Assembly (NCBI GenBank): GCA_023954045.1
Contig: JAMLIR010000003.1
Span: 62,001 to 126,000, forward strand
Source of the DNA: Burkholderiaceae bacterium
Lineage (GTDB): Bacteria > Pseudomonadota > Gammaproteobacteria > Burkholderiales > Burkholderiaceae_E
Reading direction: 5' to 3'
DNA length: 64,000 bases
This document shows, in pieces, positions 26,755 to 34,210 of the stretch. Position 1 is the first letter of the stretch; each line of letters starts with the position of its first letter. Below the pieces are notes generated by a model. It saw nothing but the letters and a program-made list of their open reading frames with translations. It was not told the origin of the DNA and did not search any database. The translations under genes and the position numbers were made by a program.

Positions 26755-26814
26755 GAGCGAAGCAGTACCTCGCGGACGTTAGTGACTGCTTCGCGGGAAA
26801 CTCAAGCTAGAAGA

Positions 26815-26890
<76 letters not shown>

Positions 26891-26971
26891 GCCGGGGCGC
26901 AGGCCAGAACGCCGCGCCCGAAAGCCGGCAATCATAGCAGAACCGGCCCGGCGCCCGGAGGCCCGCCGCCC

Positions 26972-26977
26972 TATAAT
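26972..26977 (+). promoter_or_regulatory. Perfect TATAAT -10 box directly before ubiH
   Basis: TATAAT ends only seven bases before the ATG at 26985, predicting transcription to begin at or next to the start codon (leaderless mRNA). No good -35 hexamer was identified. Confidence 0.55.
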
Positions 26978-26984
26978 CCTCCGC

Positions 26985-28271
26985 ATGCATTCCCGCCCTG
27001 CCGTCATGCGAGCCGACGTCGCGGTCGTCGGCCGCGGCGGCGTCGGCCTGGCCACCGCGCTCGCGCTGTCGCGCGCCGGACTGTCGACGACGCTGGTCGG
27101 CGCGCCGCTGGCGGCCGACTCGGCCGATCCCTGGGACCTGCGGGTCTTCGCGCTGTCGCCGGCCACGCGCGCGCTGCTCGAATCGATCGGCGTCTGGCAC
27201 GCGCTCGACGCCGCGCGCGTTGCGCCGGTCTACGACATGCGGGTGTTTCCCGCCTTCGGCTCCGATCGCGATCCGCTGCACTTCAGCGCCTACGAGGCGC
27301 GCGTCGACGCGCTCGCCTGGATCGTCGAGCAGCGCAACCTGTTGCGCGCGCTCGAGCAGGCGGTGCGCTTCGCCGGCCTGCCGGTCGTCGACGAGCGTTT
27401 CGACGGCATCCACGCCGATTCCGCGCCCGGGCAATCGACCGCCGCCGCGACGCCGTCGGGCGCGAGCGCGCTGCCGCCGACGTCGCTCGCACTGCGGCTC
27501 CAAGGCGGCCGGCGGCTCGATGCGCGCCTGCTCGTCGGCGCCGACGGCGCCGGCTCCCGGGTGCGCGAAGCGGCCGGTCTCGGCTGGACCGTCTCCGACT
27601 ACCCGCAGCGGGCGCTGGTCGCGCACTTCGACACCGAGCGGCCGCATCGCGACATCGCCTGGCAGTGGTTCGGCAGCGACGGCATCCTTGCGCTGCTGCC
27701 GTTGCCTGCGGGGGAAGGCCCCGGCGACGCGGCCGGGCGCGTCAGCATGGTCTGGTCGGCGCCGCACGAGCTGGCCGATGCGCTTCAGGCGATGTCGCCC
27801 GACGCGCTCGCGGCCCGGGTCCGCGAGGCAGCCGGGTCCGCGCTCGGCGCGATGACGGCGATCTCCCGCGTCGAGGCCTTTCCACTGCGGCTGGGCCGCG
27901 TCTCGTCGATGATCGCGCCGCGGGTCGCGCTGGTCGGCGACGCTGCTCACCTGGTGCACCCGCTGGCGGGGCAGGGGATGAACCTCGGGTTCGGCGATGT
28001 GGCGGCGCTGGCGCAGGTGCTGCGCGAGCGCGAGCCGGGGCGCGATCCGGGCGACCGGCTGGTGCTGCGCCGCTACGCGCGCGCGCGCGCCGAACCGGTC
28101 GCGGCGATGCGCACCGCCACCGACGGCCTGCAGCGCCTGTTCGACCCGGTGCGCCGGCCGGTTCCGCAGGCGCTGGCGCCGCTGGTCGAATCGATGGTCG
28201 CACTCGGCTGGCGGGCGGTGGCAGGTTCGGGCTGGCTCAAGCGACAATTGGTGGCGCAGGCAGTTCGCTGA
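26985..28271 (+). CDS. UbiH-family FAD-dependent ubiquinone biosynthesis hydroxylase
   Basis: The 428-residue flavoprotein monooxygenase has the N-terminal dinucleotide motif VVGRGGVGLATALALSRAG, the DG motif LVGADGAGSRVREAAG, and the C-terminal GD motif VALVGDAAHLVHPLAGQGMN, the classic signature of UbiH/UbiF/UbiI ring hydroxylases. It uses NAD(P)H and O2 to hydroxylate a polyprenylphenol ring position; UbiH, UbiF and UbiM cannot be separated here. A TATAAT box seven bases before the ATG suggests a leaderless transcript. dsbC follows after 65 bp. Confidence 0.88.
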   Translation: MHSRPAVMRADVAVVGRGGVGLATALALSRAGLSTTLVGAPLAADSADPWDLRVFALSPATRALLESIGVWHALDAARVAPVYDMRVFPAFGSDRDPLHFSAYEARVDALAWIVEQRNLLRALEQAVRFAGLPVVDERFDGIHADSAPGQSTAAATPSGASALPPTSLALRLQGGRRLDARLLVGADGAGSRVREAAGLGWTVSDYPQRALVAHFDTERPHRDIAWQWFGSDGILALLPLPAGEGPGDAAGRVSMVWSAPHELADALQAMSPDALAARVREAAGSALGAMTAISRVEAFPLRLGRVSSMIAPRVALVGDAAHLVHPLAGQGMNLGFGDVAALAQVLREREPGRDPGDRLVLRRYARARAEPVAAMRTATDGLQRLFDPVRRPVPQALAPLVESMVALGWRAVAGSGWLKRQLVAQAVR

Positions 28272-28336
28272 GGCGGGCGGCGCCGTTCCGTGACAACCCG
28301 CGCGACCGCGGTCGCGCACCCGAGGACGCAGTACCC

Positions 28337-29110
28337 ATGATCGATTCGAAGAGCTTCACCCGCGCGGCCGCTTCCGCTTTCGCACTGCTGGCGGCCGCCG
28401 CGCTCTGGCTCGCCGCGGCGCCGGCGCAGGCGCAGGGCGCCCCGGCCGCCGATCCGGCGATCGCTCGCGTCAAGGCCGCGATGGAAGGCTTCGTCAAGGG
28501 CCGCTACAAGGTCGAGGACGTGCGCAAGACGCCGCTGCCGGGCATCTACGAGGTGCGCATCGGCAACGACCTGCTCTACGTCGACGAGCGCGGCCAATAC
28601 CTGTTCTACGAGGGCGACCTGATCGAGATGAAGACGCAGCGCAACCTCACGCGCGAGCGCGTCGAGGAGCTGCTGGCGATCGACTTCAGGACGCTGCCGC
28701 TCGATCTGGCGATCAAGCAGGTCAGCGGCAACGGCAAGCGGGTCGTGGCGGTGTTCGAGGACCCGAACTGCGGCTACTGCAAGCGGCTGCGCGCCGACCT
28801 GGTCAAGCTCGACGACGTGACGATCTACACGTTCCCGATGGCGTTCCTCGCGGCCGACTCGGAGTCGAAGGCGCGCAAGGCGCTGTGCGCTGCCGACAAG
28901 GCGCGCGCGTGGAACGACCTGCTGCTGAACAACCACGTGCCCGGCAACGCGGGCACCTGCGACACGCCGCTGGCGCAGGTGCGCGAGCTCGCGCAGAAGC
29001 TCGGCATCACCGGCACGCCGGTGCTGTTCTTCTCGAACGGCAAGCGGCTGCAGGGCTACGCGCCTCCGGAGCGCTTCAACCGGATGCTGGCCGAGAACTC
29101 GAAGGGCTGA
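28337..29110 (+). CDS. dsbC: DsbC-family thiol:disulfide isomerase
   Basis: A periplasmic disulfide isomerase or reductase of 257 residues with signal peptide (AFALLAAAALWLAAAPAQA). After an N-terminal dimerisation domain (EVRIGNDLLYVDERGQYLFY) comes the thioredoxin fold with the active site CGYC in FEDPNCGYCKRLR, near residue 147, the second Cys pair in structural positions (LCAADKA and TCDTPL) and the cis-Pro region GITGTPVLFFSNGKR. Its last 35 bp overlap the convergent mltA gene. Confidence 0.93.
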   Translation: MIDSKSFTRAAASAFALLAAAALWLAAAPAQAQGAPAADPAIARVKAAMEGFVKGRYKVEDVRKTPLPGIYEVRIGNDLLYVDERGQYLFYEGDLIEMKTQRNLTRERVEELLAIDFRTLPLDLAIKQVSGNGKRVVAVFEDPNCGYCKRLRADLVKLDDVTIYTFPMAFLAADSESKARKALCAADKARAWNDLLLNNHVPGNAGTCDTPLAQVRELAQKLGITGTPVLFFSNGKRLQGYAPPERFNRMLAENSKG

Positions 29111-30221
29111 GCGCGGCGCCGGGCGGCCCGCGCAGGGCCGGCCTCGGCGACCCCTTGGGCCACAGCAGCCACATCCGCATCGGCTGTTTCGCGAGGCCGG
29201 CGAGGCGGCCGGCCTCGTCCCCGGAACCCCAGAACAGGTCGGCACGAGCCGCACCCGTGATCGCGGCGCCGCGGTCCTGGCTCACCACCACCTGCCGCAG
29301 CGGCGCGCCGTCGTCCGGGCGCGTCGAGTCGATGAACAGCAGCGCGCCCGGGGGGACGTACGCCGGGTCGGTGGCCACGGAGCGCATCGGCGTGAGCGCG
29401 ACCCCGAGCGAGCCGGGCGGCCCGTCGTCGCCGCCGGGCAGCTCCCGGAAGAATACGTAGCGGCGGTTCGTCCGCATCACCGCGGTGGCCTCGTCGGGGT
29501 GCGCGCGCAACCAATCCTTGATTGCGTCGGCGTCGACGGCCCCGGCGGGGAGCGCGCCGCGCGCGACCAGCTCGCGGCCGATCGGAAAATAGGGCTGGCC
29601 GTTGTGGTCGGCGAACCCCACCCGCATCGCGCTGCCGTCGCGCAGGCGCACTCGCCCCGACCCCTGCACTTGCACGAAGAAAGCGTCGACCGGATCGTCG
29701 AGCCAGACCAGCTCCTGGCCTTCGAGCAGGCGCCCGGCCTCGATCTCCGCCCGCGCCGGGTACGGCGCGAGCGCGCGCTGCGACGGCGCGGCGCCGGTTG
29801 CTGCCGAATCGCCGGGGCGCGCCTGCATCCGGGAGCCGTCGGCGCCGCGCACGAGGTCCCGGGGCGGCCGGTAGAGCGGCACCTGGGCTGCGCGCTCGCG
29901 GACGCGGCTGCCGCTCACGACCGGCTCGTAGTAGCCGGTGAGCAGCCCTGCGGCGCCGTCGCCGCGCTCGATCGGCCAGGCGGTGAAATTCGCGCCGATC
30001 CAGCCCTTCAGCGCATCGGCCGGCGGCAGCCCGGCGCACAGCGCGGGCCAGGGCTGGGGCGGGCGCGCCAGCGCGCACTGCCGCGCCAGCGCCCGGTGCA
30101 ACCCCGCCAGCGTGTCGTCGCTCCAGCCCGGCAGCCCGTCGAGCGGCTGCGGCGCCGGTTGTGCCGTCGCGCATCCGGCGACGCACAGCGCGGCGAGCGC
30201 CAGGGCCGCCAGCGTCGTCAT
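29076..30221 (-). CDS. mltA: Membrane-bound lytic murein transglycosylase A
   Basis: MltA cleaves peptidoglycan glycan strands with anhydromuramic acid formation. The 381-residue lipoprotein starts with a signal and lipobox (LALAALCVAGCA). Then come the MltA domain (GLLTGYYEPVVSGSR, VQVQGSGRVRLRDGS, VGFADHNGQPYFPIG) and the C-terminal 3D domain with conserved aspartates (VVSQDRGAAITGAARADLFW and GSGDEAG). Length is in range. It is divergent from a 30-residue membrane peptide, with 39 bp between starts. Confidence 0.94.
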   Translation of the reverse strand: MTTLAALALAALCVAGCATAQPAPQPLDGLPGWSDDTLAGLHRALARQCALARPPQPWPALCAGLPPADALKGWIGANFTAWPIERGDGAAGLLTGYYEPVVSGSRVRERAAQVPLYRPPRDLVRGADGSRMQARPGDSAATGAAPSQRALAPYPARAEIEAGRLLEGQELVWLDDPVDAFFVQVQGSGRVRLRDGSAMRVGFADHNGQPYFPIGRELVARGALPAGAVDADAIKDWLRAHPDEATAVMRTNRRYVFFRELPGGDDGPPGSLGVALTPMRSVATDPAYVPPGALLFIDSTRPDDGAPLRQVVVSQDRGAAITGAARADLFWGSGDEAGRLAGLAKQPMRMWLLWPKGSPRPALRGPPGAALSPSSSRPASG

Positions 30222-30260
30222 TCGGGAGCCAGGCCGCGGCACAGGGCTAGAATCGGGCAC

Positions 30261-30353
30261 ATGGACGACGCGTGGATCCTCTTCGCCGAAGCCGGCGGCG
30301 TGCTCGCGCTGATGCTGTTCTTCGTCTGGTGGACGATGCGCGGCAAGAAGTGA
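30261..30353 (+). CDS. 30-residue single-pass membrane peptide
   Basis: The frame encodes MDDAWILFAEAGGVLALMLF followed by FVWWTMRGKK: an acidic N-terminus, one transmembrane helix and a basic end, a convincing small inner-membrane protein with an outside-in orientation. A TAGAAT hexamer at 30248-30253 lies seven bases before the ATG, again predicting an almost leaderless transcript. It ends 27 bp before the apaG stop on the opposite strand. Function unknown. Confidence 0.6.
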   Translation: MDDAWILFAEAGGVLALMLFFVWWTMRGKK

Positions 30354-30380
30354 CGCGCGTCGCGGCAGGCTGCGGCTCAT

Positions 30381-30761
30381 CTAGTGCAGCGTGCGCGGCA
30401 TGCTGAGCGCGAACTCCTCGATCGGCACCTCGAAGCGGTGCCCGTCCTCGGCGACGAAGAAGTAGCTGCCGCGCATCGTGCCGGTGGGGGTGGCGATCTG
30501 GCTGCCGCTGGTGTACTCGAATCGGGCGCCGGGCTCGAGCAGCGGCTGCTGCCCGACCACGCCGAGCCCCTTGACCTCGATCACGCGGTCGCTCTCGTCG
30601 CGGATGATCCAGTGCCGGCTGATCAGCTGCGCGGCGACGTTGCCGGTGTTGGCGATGCGCACGGTGTACGCGAACGCGTACTGCGCGTCGTCCGGTTTCG
30701 ACTGCTCGGGCAGGTAGACGGCCTGCACCTCGATGCGGAACTGGTAGCGCTTGTCGGTCAC
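30381..30761 (-). CDS. apaG: ApaG protein
   Basis: The 126-residue product shows the whole ApaG family pattern: [61 protein letters not shown] and [20 protein letters not shown]. ApaG has a fibronectin III-like fold, is linked to Co2+/Mg2+ tolerance and Ap4A levels, and its molecular function is unclear. It is divergent from rpe with an 18-bp palindrome between them. Confidence 0.95.
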   Translation of the reverse strand: MTDKRYQFRIEVQAVYLPEQSKPDDAQYAFAYTVRIANTGNVAAQLISRHWIIRDESDRVIEVKGLGVVGQQPLLEPGARFEYTSGSQIATPTGTMRGSYFFVAEDGHRFEVPIEEFALSMPRTLH

Positions 30762-30803
30762 TGGGGATTCGGGTTCGGGCAGGCGGGCCGGACGGGCCGG
30801 TGG

Positions 30804-30821
30804 CTACAATCGCGATTGTAG
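30804..30821. promoter_or_regulatory. Perfect palindrome CTACAATCGCGATTGTAG between apaG and rpe (possible bidirectional -10)
   Basis: Both strands carry TACAAT (30805-30810 on plus; 30815-30820 on minus), so the palindrome places a -10-like hexamer for each of the two divergent genes within 18 bp. It could also be a repressor operator. No convincing -35 boxes were found. Confidence 0.5.
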
Positions 30822-30868
30822 ACAAAGCCGCGCCGCGGCCCCGATCCAACCACAGGCGGTACTCCACC

Positions 30869-31561
30869 ATGACGCGCGCTTTCCGAATCGCTCCGAGCAT
30901 CCTGTCCGCCGACTTCGCGCGCCTGGGCGAGGAGGTGAGGGCGGTCGAGGCCGCGGGCGCCGACATGATCCACTTCGACGTGATGGACAACCATTACGTC
31001 CCGAACCTGACGATCGGCCCGCTGGTCTGCGAGGCGCTGCGCCCGCACCTGCAGATCCCGATCGACGTGCACCTGATGCTCAGCCCGGTCGATCGCATCG
31101 TCGGCGACTTCGCGAAGGCGGGCGCCAACCTGATCACCTTCCACCCGGAAGCCTCCGACCACGTCGACCGCACGCTGCAGCTGATCCGCGATTGCGGCTG
31201 CCGCGCGGGGCTGGTGTTCAACCCGGCGACGCCGCTGTTCTACCTCGACCACGTGATGGACAAGCTCGACATCGCCCTGCTGATGTCGGTGAATCCGGGA
31301 TACGGCGGCCAGAAATTCATCCCGGCGACGCTGCCGAAGATCCGCGCGGTCCGCGAGCGCATCGACGCGCACGTGGCGGCGGGGGGCCAGCAGATCTGGC
31401 TCGAGGTCGACGGCGGCGTGAAGGTCGACAACATCGCCGAGGTGGCGCGCGCCGGCGCCGACACCTTCGTCGCGGGCTCGGCGGTGTTCGGCGCGGCCGA
31501 CCCCGACGGCGGCTATCGCGGCGTGTTCGCGAAATTGCGCGCCGCGCTCGCGTCGGCCTGA
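30869..31561 (+). CDS. rpe: Ribulose-phosphate 3-epimerase
   Basis: Rpe interconverts ribulose-5-phosphate and xylulose-5-phosphate in the pentose phosphate and Calvin pathways. The 230-residue TIM-barrel protein has [17 protein letters not shown], the metal-binding [44 protein letters not shown] and the catalytic Asp loop [11 protein letters not shown], then FVAGSAVFG. gph follows after 4 bp, so the two are co-transcribed with trpE's leader beginning directly after gph. Confidence 0.97.
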   Translation: MTRAFRIAPSILSADFARLGEEVRAVEAAGADMIHFDVMDNHYVPNLTIGPLVCEALRPHLQIPIDVHLMLSPVDRIVGDFAKAGANLITFHPEASDHVDRTLQLIRDCGCRAGLVFNPATPLFYLDHVMDKLDIALLMSVNPGYGGQKFIPATLPKIRAVRERIDAHVAAGGQQIWLEVDGGVKVDNIAEVARAGADTFVAGSAVFGAADPDGGYRGVFAKLRAALASA

Positions 31562-31565
31562 GCCG

Positions 31566-32249
31566 ATGACGCGCAGGTTCCGCGCATCGGGCGTCGCGAT
31601 CGACCTCGACGGCACGCTGCTCGACACGGTCGCCGACCTCGCCGCGGCGGTCAATGCGATGCTGGCCGACCTCGGCCGGCCGGCGTTGACCGAAGCGACG
31701 GTGCGCAGCTACGTCGGCAAGGGCGCGCGCATCCTCGTGCACCGCGCGCTGTCGGGCTCGCTCGACGGGCGGGTCGACGACGAGAGCGCCGCGCGCGGCC
31801 TGGCATCGTTCGAGCGCCACTACACGCGCGAAAACGGCCGCTCGGCGACGATCTTCCCGAACGTGGTCGAGGGGCTGGCCGCGATGCGCGCGAAGGGGCT
31901 GAGGCTCGCCTGCGTCACCAACAAGCCGCAGGCCTTCGCCGACGCGCTGCTCGAGCGCACCGGGCTGGCCGGCCACTTCGAGTTCGTCATCGGCGGCGAC
32001 GTGCTGCCGCGGGGCAAGCCCGATCCGATGCAACTGCACCACGTCTGCGAGCGCCTCGGCCTGCCGCCGTCGCGGATGGTCGCGATCGGCGACTCGCTGA
32101 ACGACGCGCAGGCCGCGCGCGCCGCCGGCATCCCGGTGCTGATCGTGCCCTACGGCTACAACGAGGGGCTGCCGGTGGGGACGATCGACGCGGACGGGAT
32201 CGTCGCCGACCTGCTCGAGGCGGCGCAACGCATCGACGCCGCCGTTTGA
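31566..32249 (+). CDS. gph: Phosphoglycolate phosphatase (HAD superfamily)
   Basis: The 227-residue HAD phosphatase has motif I DLDGTLLDT (13-21) with nucleophile Asp13, motif II in VTNKPQAFA and motif III/IV in GKPDPMQLHHVC..VAIGDSLND. Gph removes 2-phosphoglycolate made by Rubisco oxygenation or DNA repair. The rpe-gph-trpE order is a conserved betaproteobacterial arrangement. Its TGA stop lies inside the -35 hexamer of the trp promoter. Confidence 0.94.
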   Translation: MTRRFRASGVAIDLDGTLLDTVADLAAAVNAMLADLGRPALTEATVRSYVGKGARILVHRALSGSLDGRVDDESAARGLASFERHYTRENGRSATIFPNVVEGLAAMRAKGLRLACVTNKPQAFADALLERTGLAGHFEFVIGGDVLPRGKPDPMQLHHVCERLGLPPSRMVAIGDSLNDAQAARAAGIPVLIVPYGYNEGLPVGTIDADGIVADLLEAAQRIDAAV

Positions 32250-32276
32250 CGGCGGCGCCGGCGATGGTGGTATATT
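32246..32276 (+). promoter_or_regulatory. Predicted trp promoter (TTGACG, 19 bp, TATATT)
   Basis: TTGACG (32246-32251) and TATATT (32271-32276) are separated by 19 bp, overlapping the end of gph. A start near 32283 would give a leader of about 245 bases to trpE, containing trpL. Confidence 0.5.
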
Positions 32277-32314
32277 CCGCGGCGTCGAGACCCGAGCAAG
32301 ACATCCTTTCCCTC

Positions 32315-32392
32315 ATGCGTCCCGTTCAGGAAATGCAGTCGGCCCGCAACGCCAACGGTTGGCGGGCCTGGCGCTGGTGGTGCTGGCGCTGA
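32315..32392 (+). CDS. trpL: Trp operon leader peptide
   Basis: A 25-codon frame starting MRPVQEMQSARNAN and ending GWRAWRWWCWR, so five of the last ten residues are Trp, all encoded by TGG. This is the hallmark of transcription attenuation: ribosome stalling at the Trp codons when charged tRNA-Trp is scarce would favour an antiterminator. It lies 136 bases before trpE and behind a good promoter. The frame is too short for routine gene calling. Confidence 0.85.
   Translation: MRPVQEMQSARNANGWRAWRWWCWR
32341..32368 (+). promoter_or_regulatory. Hairpin within trpL overlapping the first Trp codons
   Basis: GGCCCGC (32341-32347) pairs perfectly with GCGGGCC (32362-32368), with a further short CCAACGGTTGG element inside the loop. 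A ribosome stalled at the Trp run would cover the right arm, as expected for the 1:2 pause hairpin of an attenuator. A clear terminator with a U-run was not recognised between here and trpE; the 32393-32527 stretch is very GC-rich and can form several stems. Confidence 0.5.
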
Positions 32393-32527
32393 TCGCCGCG
32401 CACCGGCCGAGCCGATAGCGCCCCCGCGGCGCGCCGCCTCCGGCCCGATTTCCTGACACATCCAGTGCGCCCCGCGACGGGCGCCGCAGGCCCGAACAGG
32501 GGCCGGACGCGAGTCCGCGAGGGAACC

Positions 32528-34009
32528 ATGACCGAGATCGAATTCAGGGCGATCGCCGCCCAGGGCTACAACCGCATTCCGCTGCTGCTGGAGTGCTTTG
32601 CCGACCTCGACACCCCGCTGTCGCTGTACCTGAAGCTCGCGAACGAACCGTACAGCTTCCTGCTCGAGTCGGTGGTCGGTGGCGAGCGCTTCGGGCGCTA
32701 TTCGTTCATCGGATTGCCGGCGAGCACGATCGTCCGTTCCACCGCTGCCGGCGCCGAAGTGGTGAAGAGCGGCGAAGTGATCGAGCGCCACGAAGGCAAC
32801 CCGCTCGACTTCGTCGACGCCTACCGCAAGCGCTTCAAGGTCGCGGTTCGCCCCGGCCTGCCGCGTTTCTGCGGCGGGCTCGCCGGCTACTTCGCCTACG
32901 ACGCGGTGCGCCACATCGAGCCGCGCGCCGCCGGCCGCGACAAGCCCGACCCGGTCGGCGTACCCGACGTGTTCCTGCTGCTCACCGAGGAGCTGGCGAT
33001 CGTCGACAACGTGACCGGCAAGATCTACCTGATGGTCTACGCCGACCCTTCCGAGGGCGAGGCCTACCAGCGCGCGCGCAAGCGCCTGCGCGAGCTCTAC
33101 GCGCAACTGTCGCGGCCGGTTAGCGTGCCGTCGCTCGAGCCGAGCCGCGAGACCGAGACGCGGCGCGAGTTCGCGAAGGACGACTACCTCGCCGCGGTCG
33201 CGCGCGCCAAGGAATACATCATGGCCGGCGACGTGATGCAGGTCCAGGTCGGCCAGCTGATCGAGAAGCCGTTCGTCGACCCGCCGTTGACGCTGTACCG
33301 CGCGCTGCGCTCGATCAACCCGTCGCCGTACATGTACTTCTACGACCTCGGCGACTTCCACATCGTCGGCGCGTCGCCCGAGATCCTGGTGCGCCAGGAG
33401 CGCCATCCCGACGGCGACCGCATCACGATCCGCCCGCTCGCCGGCACGCGCCGGCGCGGCGCGACGACGGCGCAGGACGATGCGCTCGCGCAGGAACTGC
33501 TCGCCGACCCCAAGGAGATCGCCGAGCACGTGATGCTGATCGACCTCGCGCGCAACGACATCGGCCGCATCGCCGAGATCGGCAGCGTGCGGGTGACCGA
33601 CCGGCTGGCGATCGAGAAGTACTCGCACGTGATGCACATCGTCTCGAACGTCGAGGGCAAGCTGAAGCCGGGCATGGGCCCGATCGACGTGCTGCGCGCG
33701 ACGTTCCCGGCGGGTACGCTCGCCGGCGCGCCGAAGATCCGCGCGATGGAGATCATCGACGAGCTCGAGCCGACGAAGCGCGGCGTCTACGGCGGCGCCT
33801 GCGGCTACATCTCGTTCGTCGGCGACCTCGACCTCGCGATCGCGATCCGCACCGCGGTGATCAAGGACGGCACGCTCTACGTCGAGGCCGCCGCCGGCGT
33901 CGTGGCCGACTCGATCCCCGAGAACGAGTGGGTCGAGACCGAGAACAAGGCGCGCGCGGTGCTGCGCGCGGCCGAGCTGGTCCAGGCCGGCCTGGACGGC
34001 CAGATCTGA
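32528..34009 (+). CDS. trpE: Anthranilate synthase component I
   Basis: TrpE makes anthranilate from chorismate with ammonia supplied by TrpG. The 493-residue product has the N-terminal feedback domain with LLES (tryptophan site segment [19 protein letters not shown]), and the chorismate-binding domain: [61 protein letters not shown] and [10 protein letters not shown]. Full length and intact. The stop is 17 bases before the trpG start, which is then interrupted by the conjugative element. Confidence 0.97.
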   Translation: MTEIEFRAIAAQGYNRIPLLLECFADLDTPLSLYLKLANEPYSFLLESVVGGERFGRYSFIGLPASTIVRSTAAGAEVVKSGEVIERHEGNPLDFVDAYRKRFKVAVRPGLPRFCGGLAGYFAYDAVRHIEPRAAGRDKPDPVGVPDVFLLLTEELAIVDNVTGKIYLMVYADPSEGEAYQRARKRLRELYAQLSRPVSVPSLEPSRETETRREFAKDDYLAAVARAKEYIMAGDVMQVQVGQLIEKPFVDPPLTLYRALRSINPSPYMYFYDLGDFHIVGASPEILVRQERHPDGDRITIRPLAGTRRRGATTAQDDALAQELLADPKEIAEHVMLIDLARNDIGRIAEIGSVRVTDRLAIEKYSHVMHIVSNVEGKLKPGMGPIDVLRATFPAGTLAGAPKIRAMEIIDELEPTKRGVYGGACGYISFVGDLDLAIAIRTAVIKDGTLYVEAAAGVVADSIPENEWVETENKARAVLRAAELVQAGLDGQI

Positions 34010-34026
34010 GGCGGCGGAGGACGACC

Positions 34027-34052
34027 ATGCTGCTGATGATCGATAACTACGA
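34027..34052. other. Probable left attachment site (attL) in trpG
   Basis: The junction between trpG and foreign DNA falls at or before about 34052. The core shared between attB and attP is expected within CTGATGATCGA to AACTACGA. The right end and the rest of trpG are outside the window, so the exact core cannot be set. Confidence 0.6.
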
Positions 34053-34104
34053 ATGTCGTCCGCCGGGGGCTTTGGACGTCCAGAGAAGTAGCGTAAGTTG
34101 TTGA
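34027..34104 (+). pseudogene. trpG: trpG 5' remnant interrupted by the integrative element
   Basis: The frame begins MLLMIDNYE, the universal TrpG/PabA start (normally MLLMIDNYDSFTYNLV), after a GGCGGAGG ribosome site. After the eighth or ninth codon the similarity stops and a foreign 17-codon tail ends at 34104. An integrase gene follows, so the break is the left junction of the element rather than random decay. The GAT and GAA codons here, where the host prefers GAC, hint that the last few shared bases already come from the element's attachment site. Confidence 0.85.
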
Positions 34105-34162
34105 TTCGCACGGGTTGAGCGTCTGATGAGGTCTGCGGCAAGCTAGACCGAGCCACGGCGAA

Positions 34163-34210
34163 TGTGTATAACGGTGTGAGTAACGAACGCACCGAAAGGC
34201 GTTATACACA
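34163..34210. promoter_or_regulatory. 11-bp inverted repeat TGTGTATAACG / CGTTATACACA at the integrase start
   Basis: The arms at 34163-34173 and 34200-34210 are perfect, and the right arm ends on the A of the integrase ATG. A nested GGTGTG / CGCACC pair lies inside. A protein bound here, or an RNA hairpin, would block integrase expression, so this is a strong candidate operator or arm-type integrase site. Confidence 0.65.

Noticed and set aside
29076-29110. 35-bp overlap of dsbC and mltA as a sign of misassembly
   Set aside because: Both C-termini are plausible and convergent 3' overlaps of this size are normal in compact genomes.
32393-32527. A definite Rho-independent attenuator terminator before trpE
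   Set aside because: The stretch is GC-rich with several possible stems but has no clear U-run, so I could not support one specific terminator.
34027-34104. trpG fragment explained by a sequencing error or frameshift
   Set aside because: After the ninth codon none of the three frames continues TrpG, and an intact integrase gene starts shortly after, so an insertion junction fits better.
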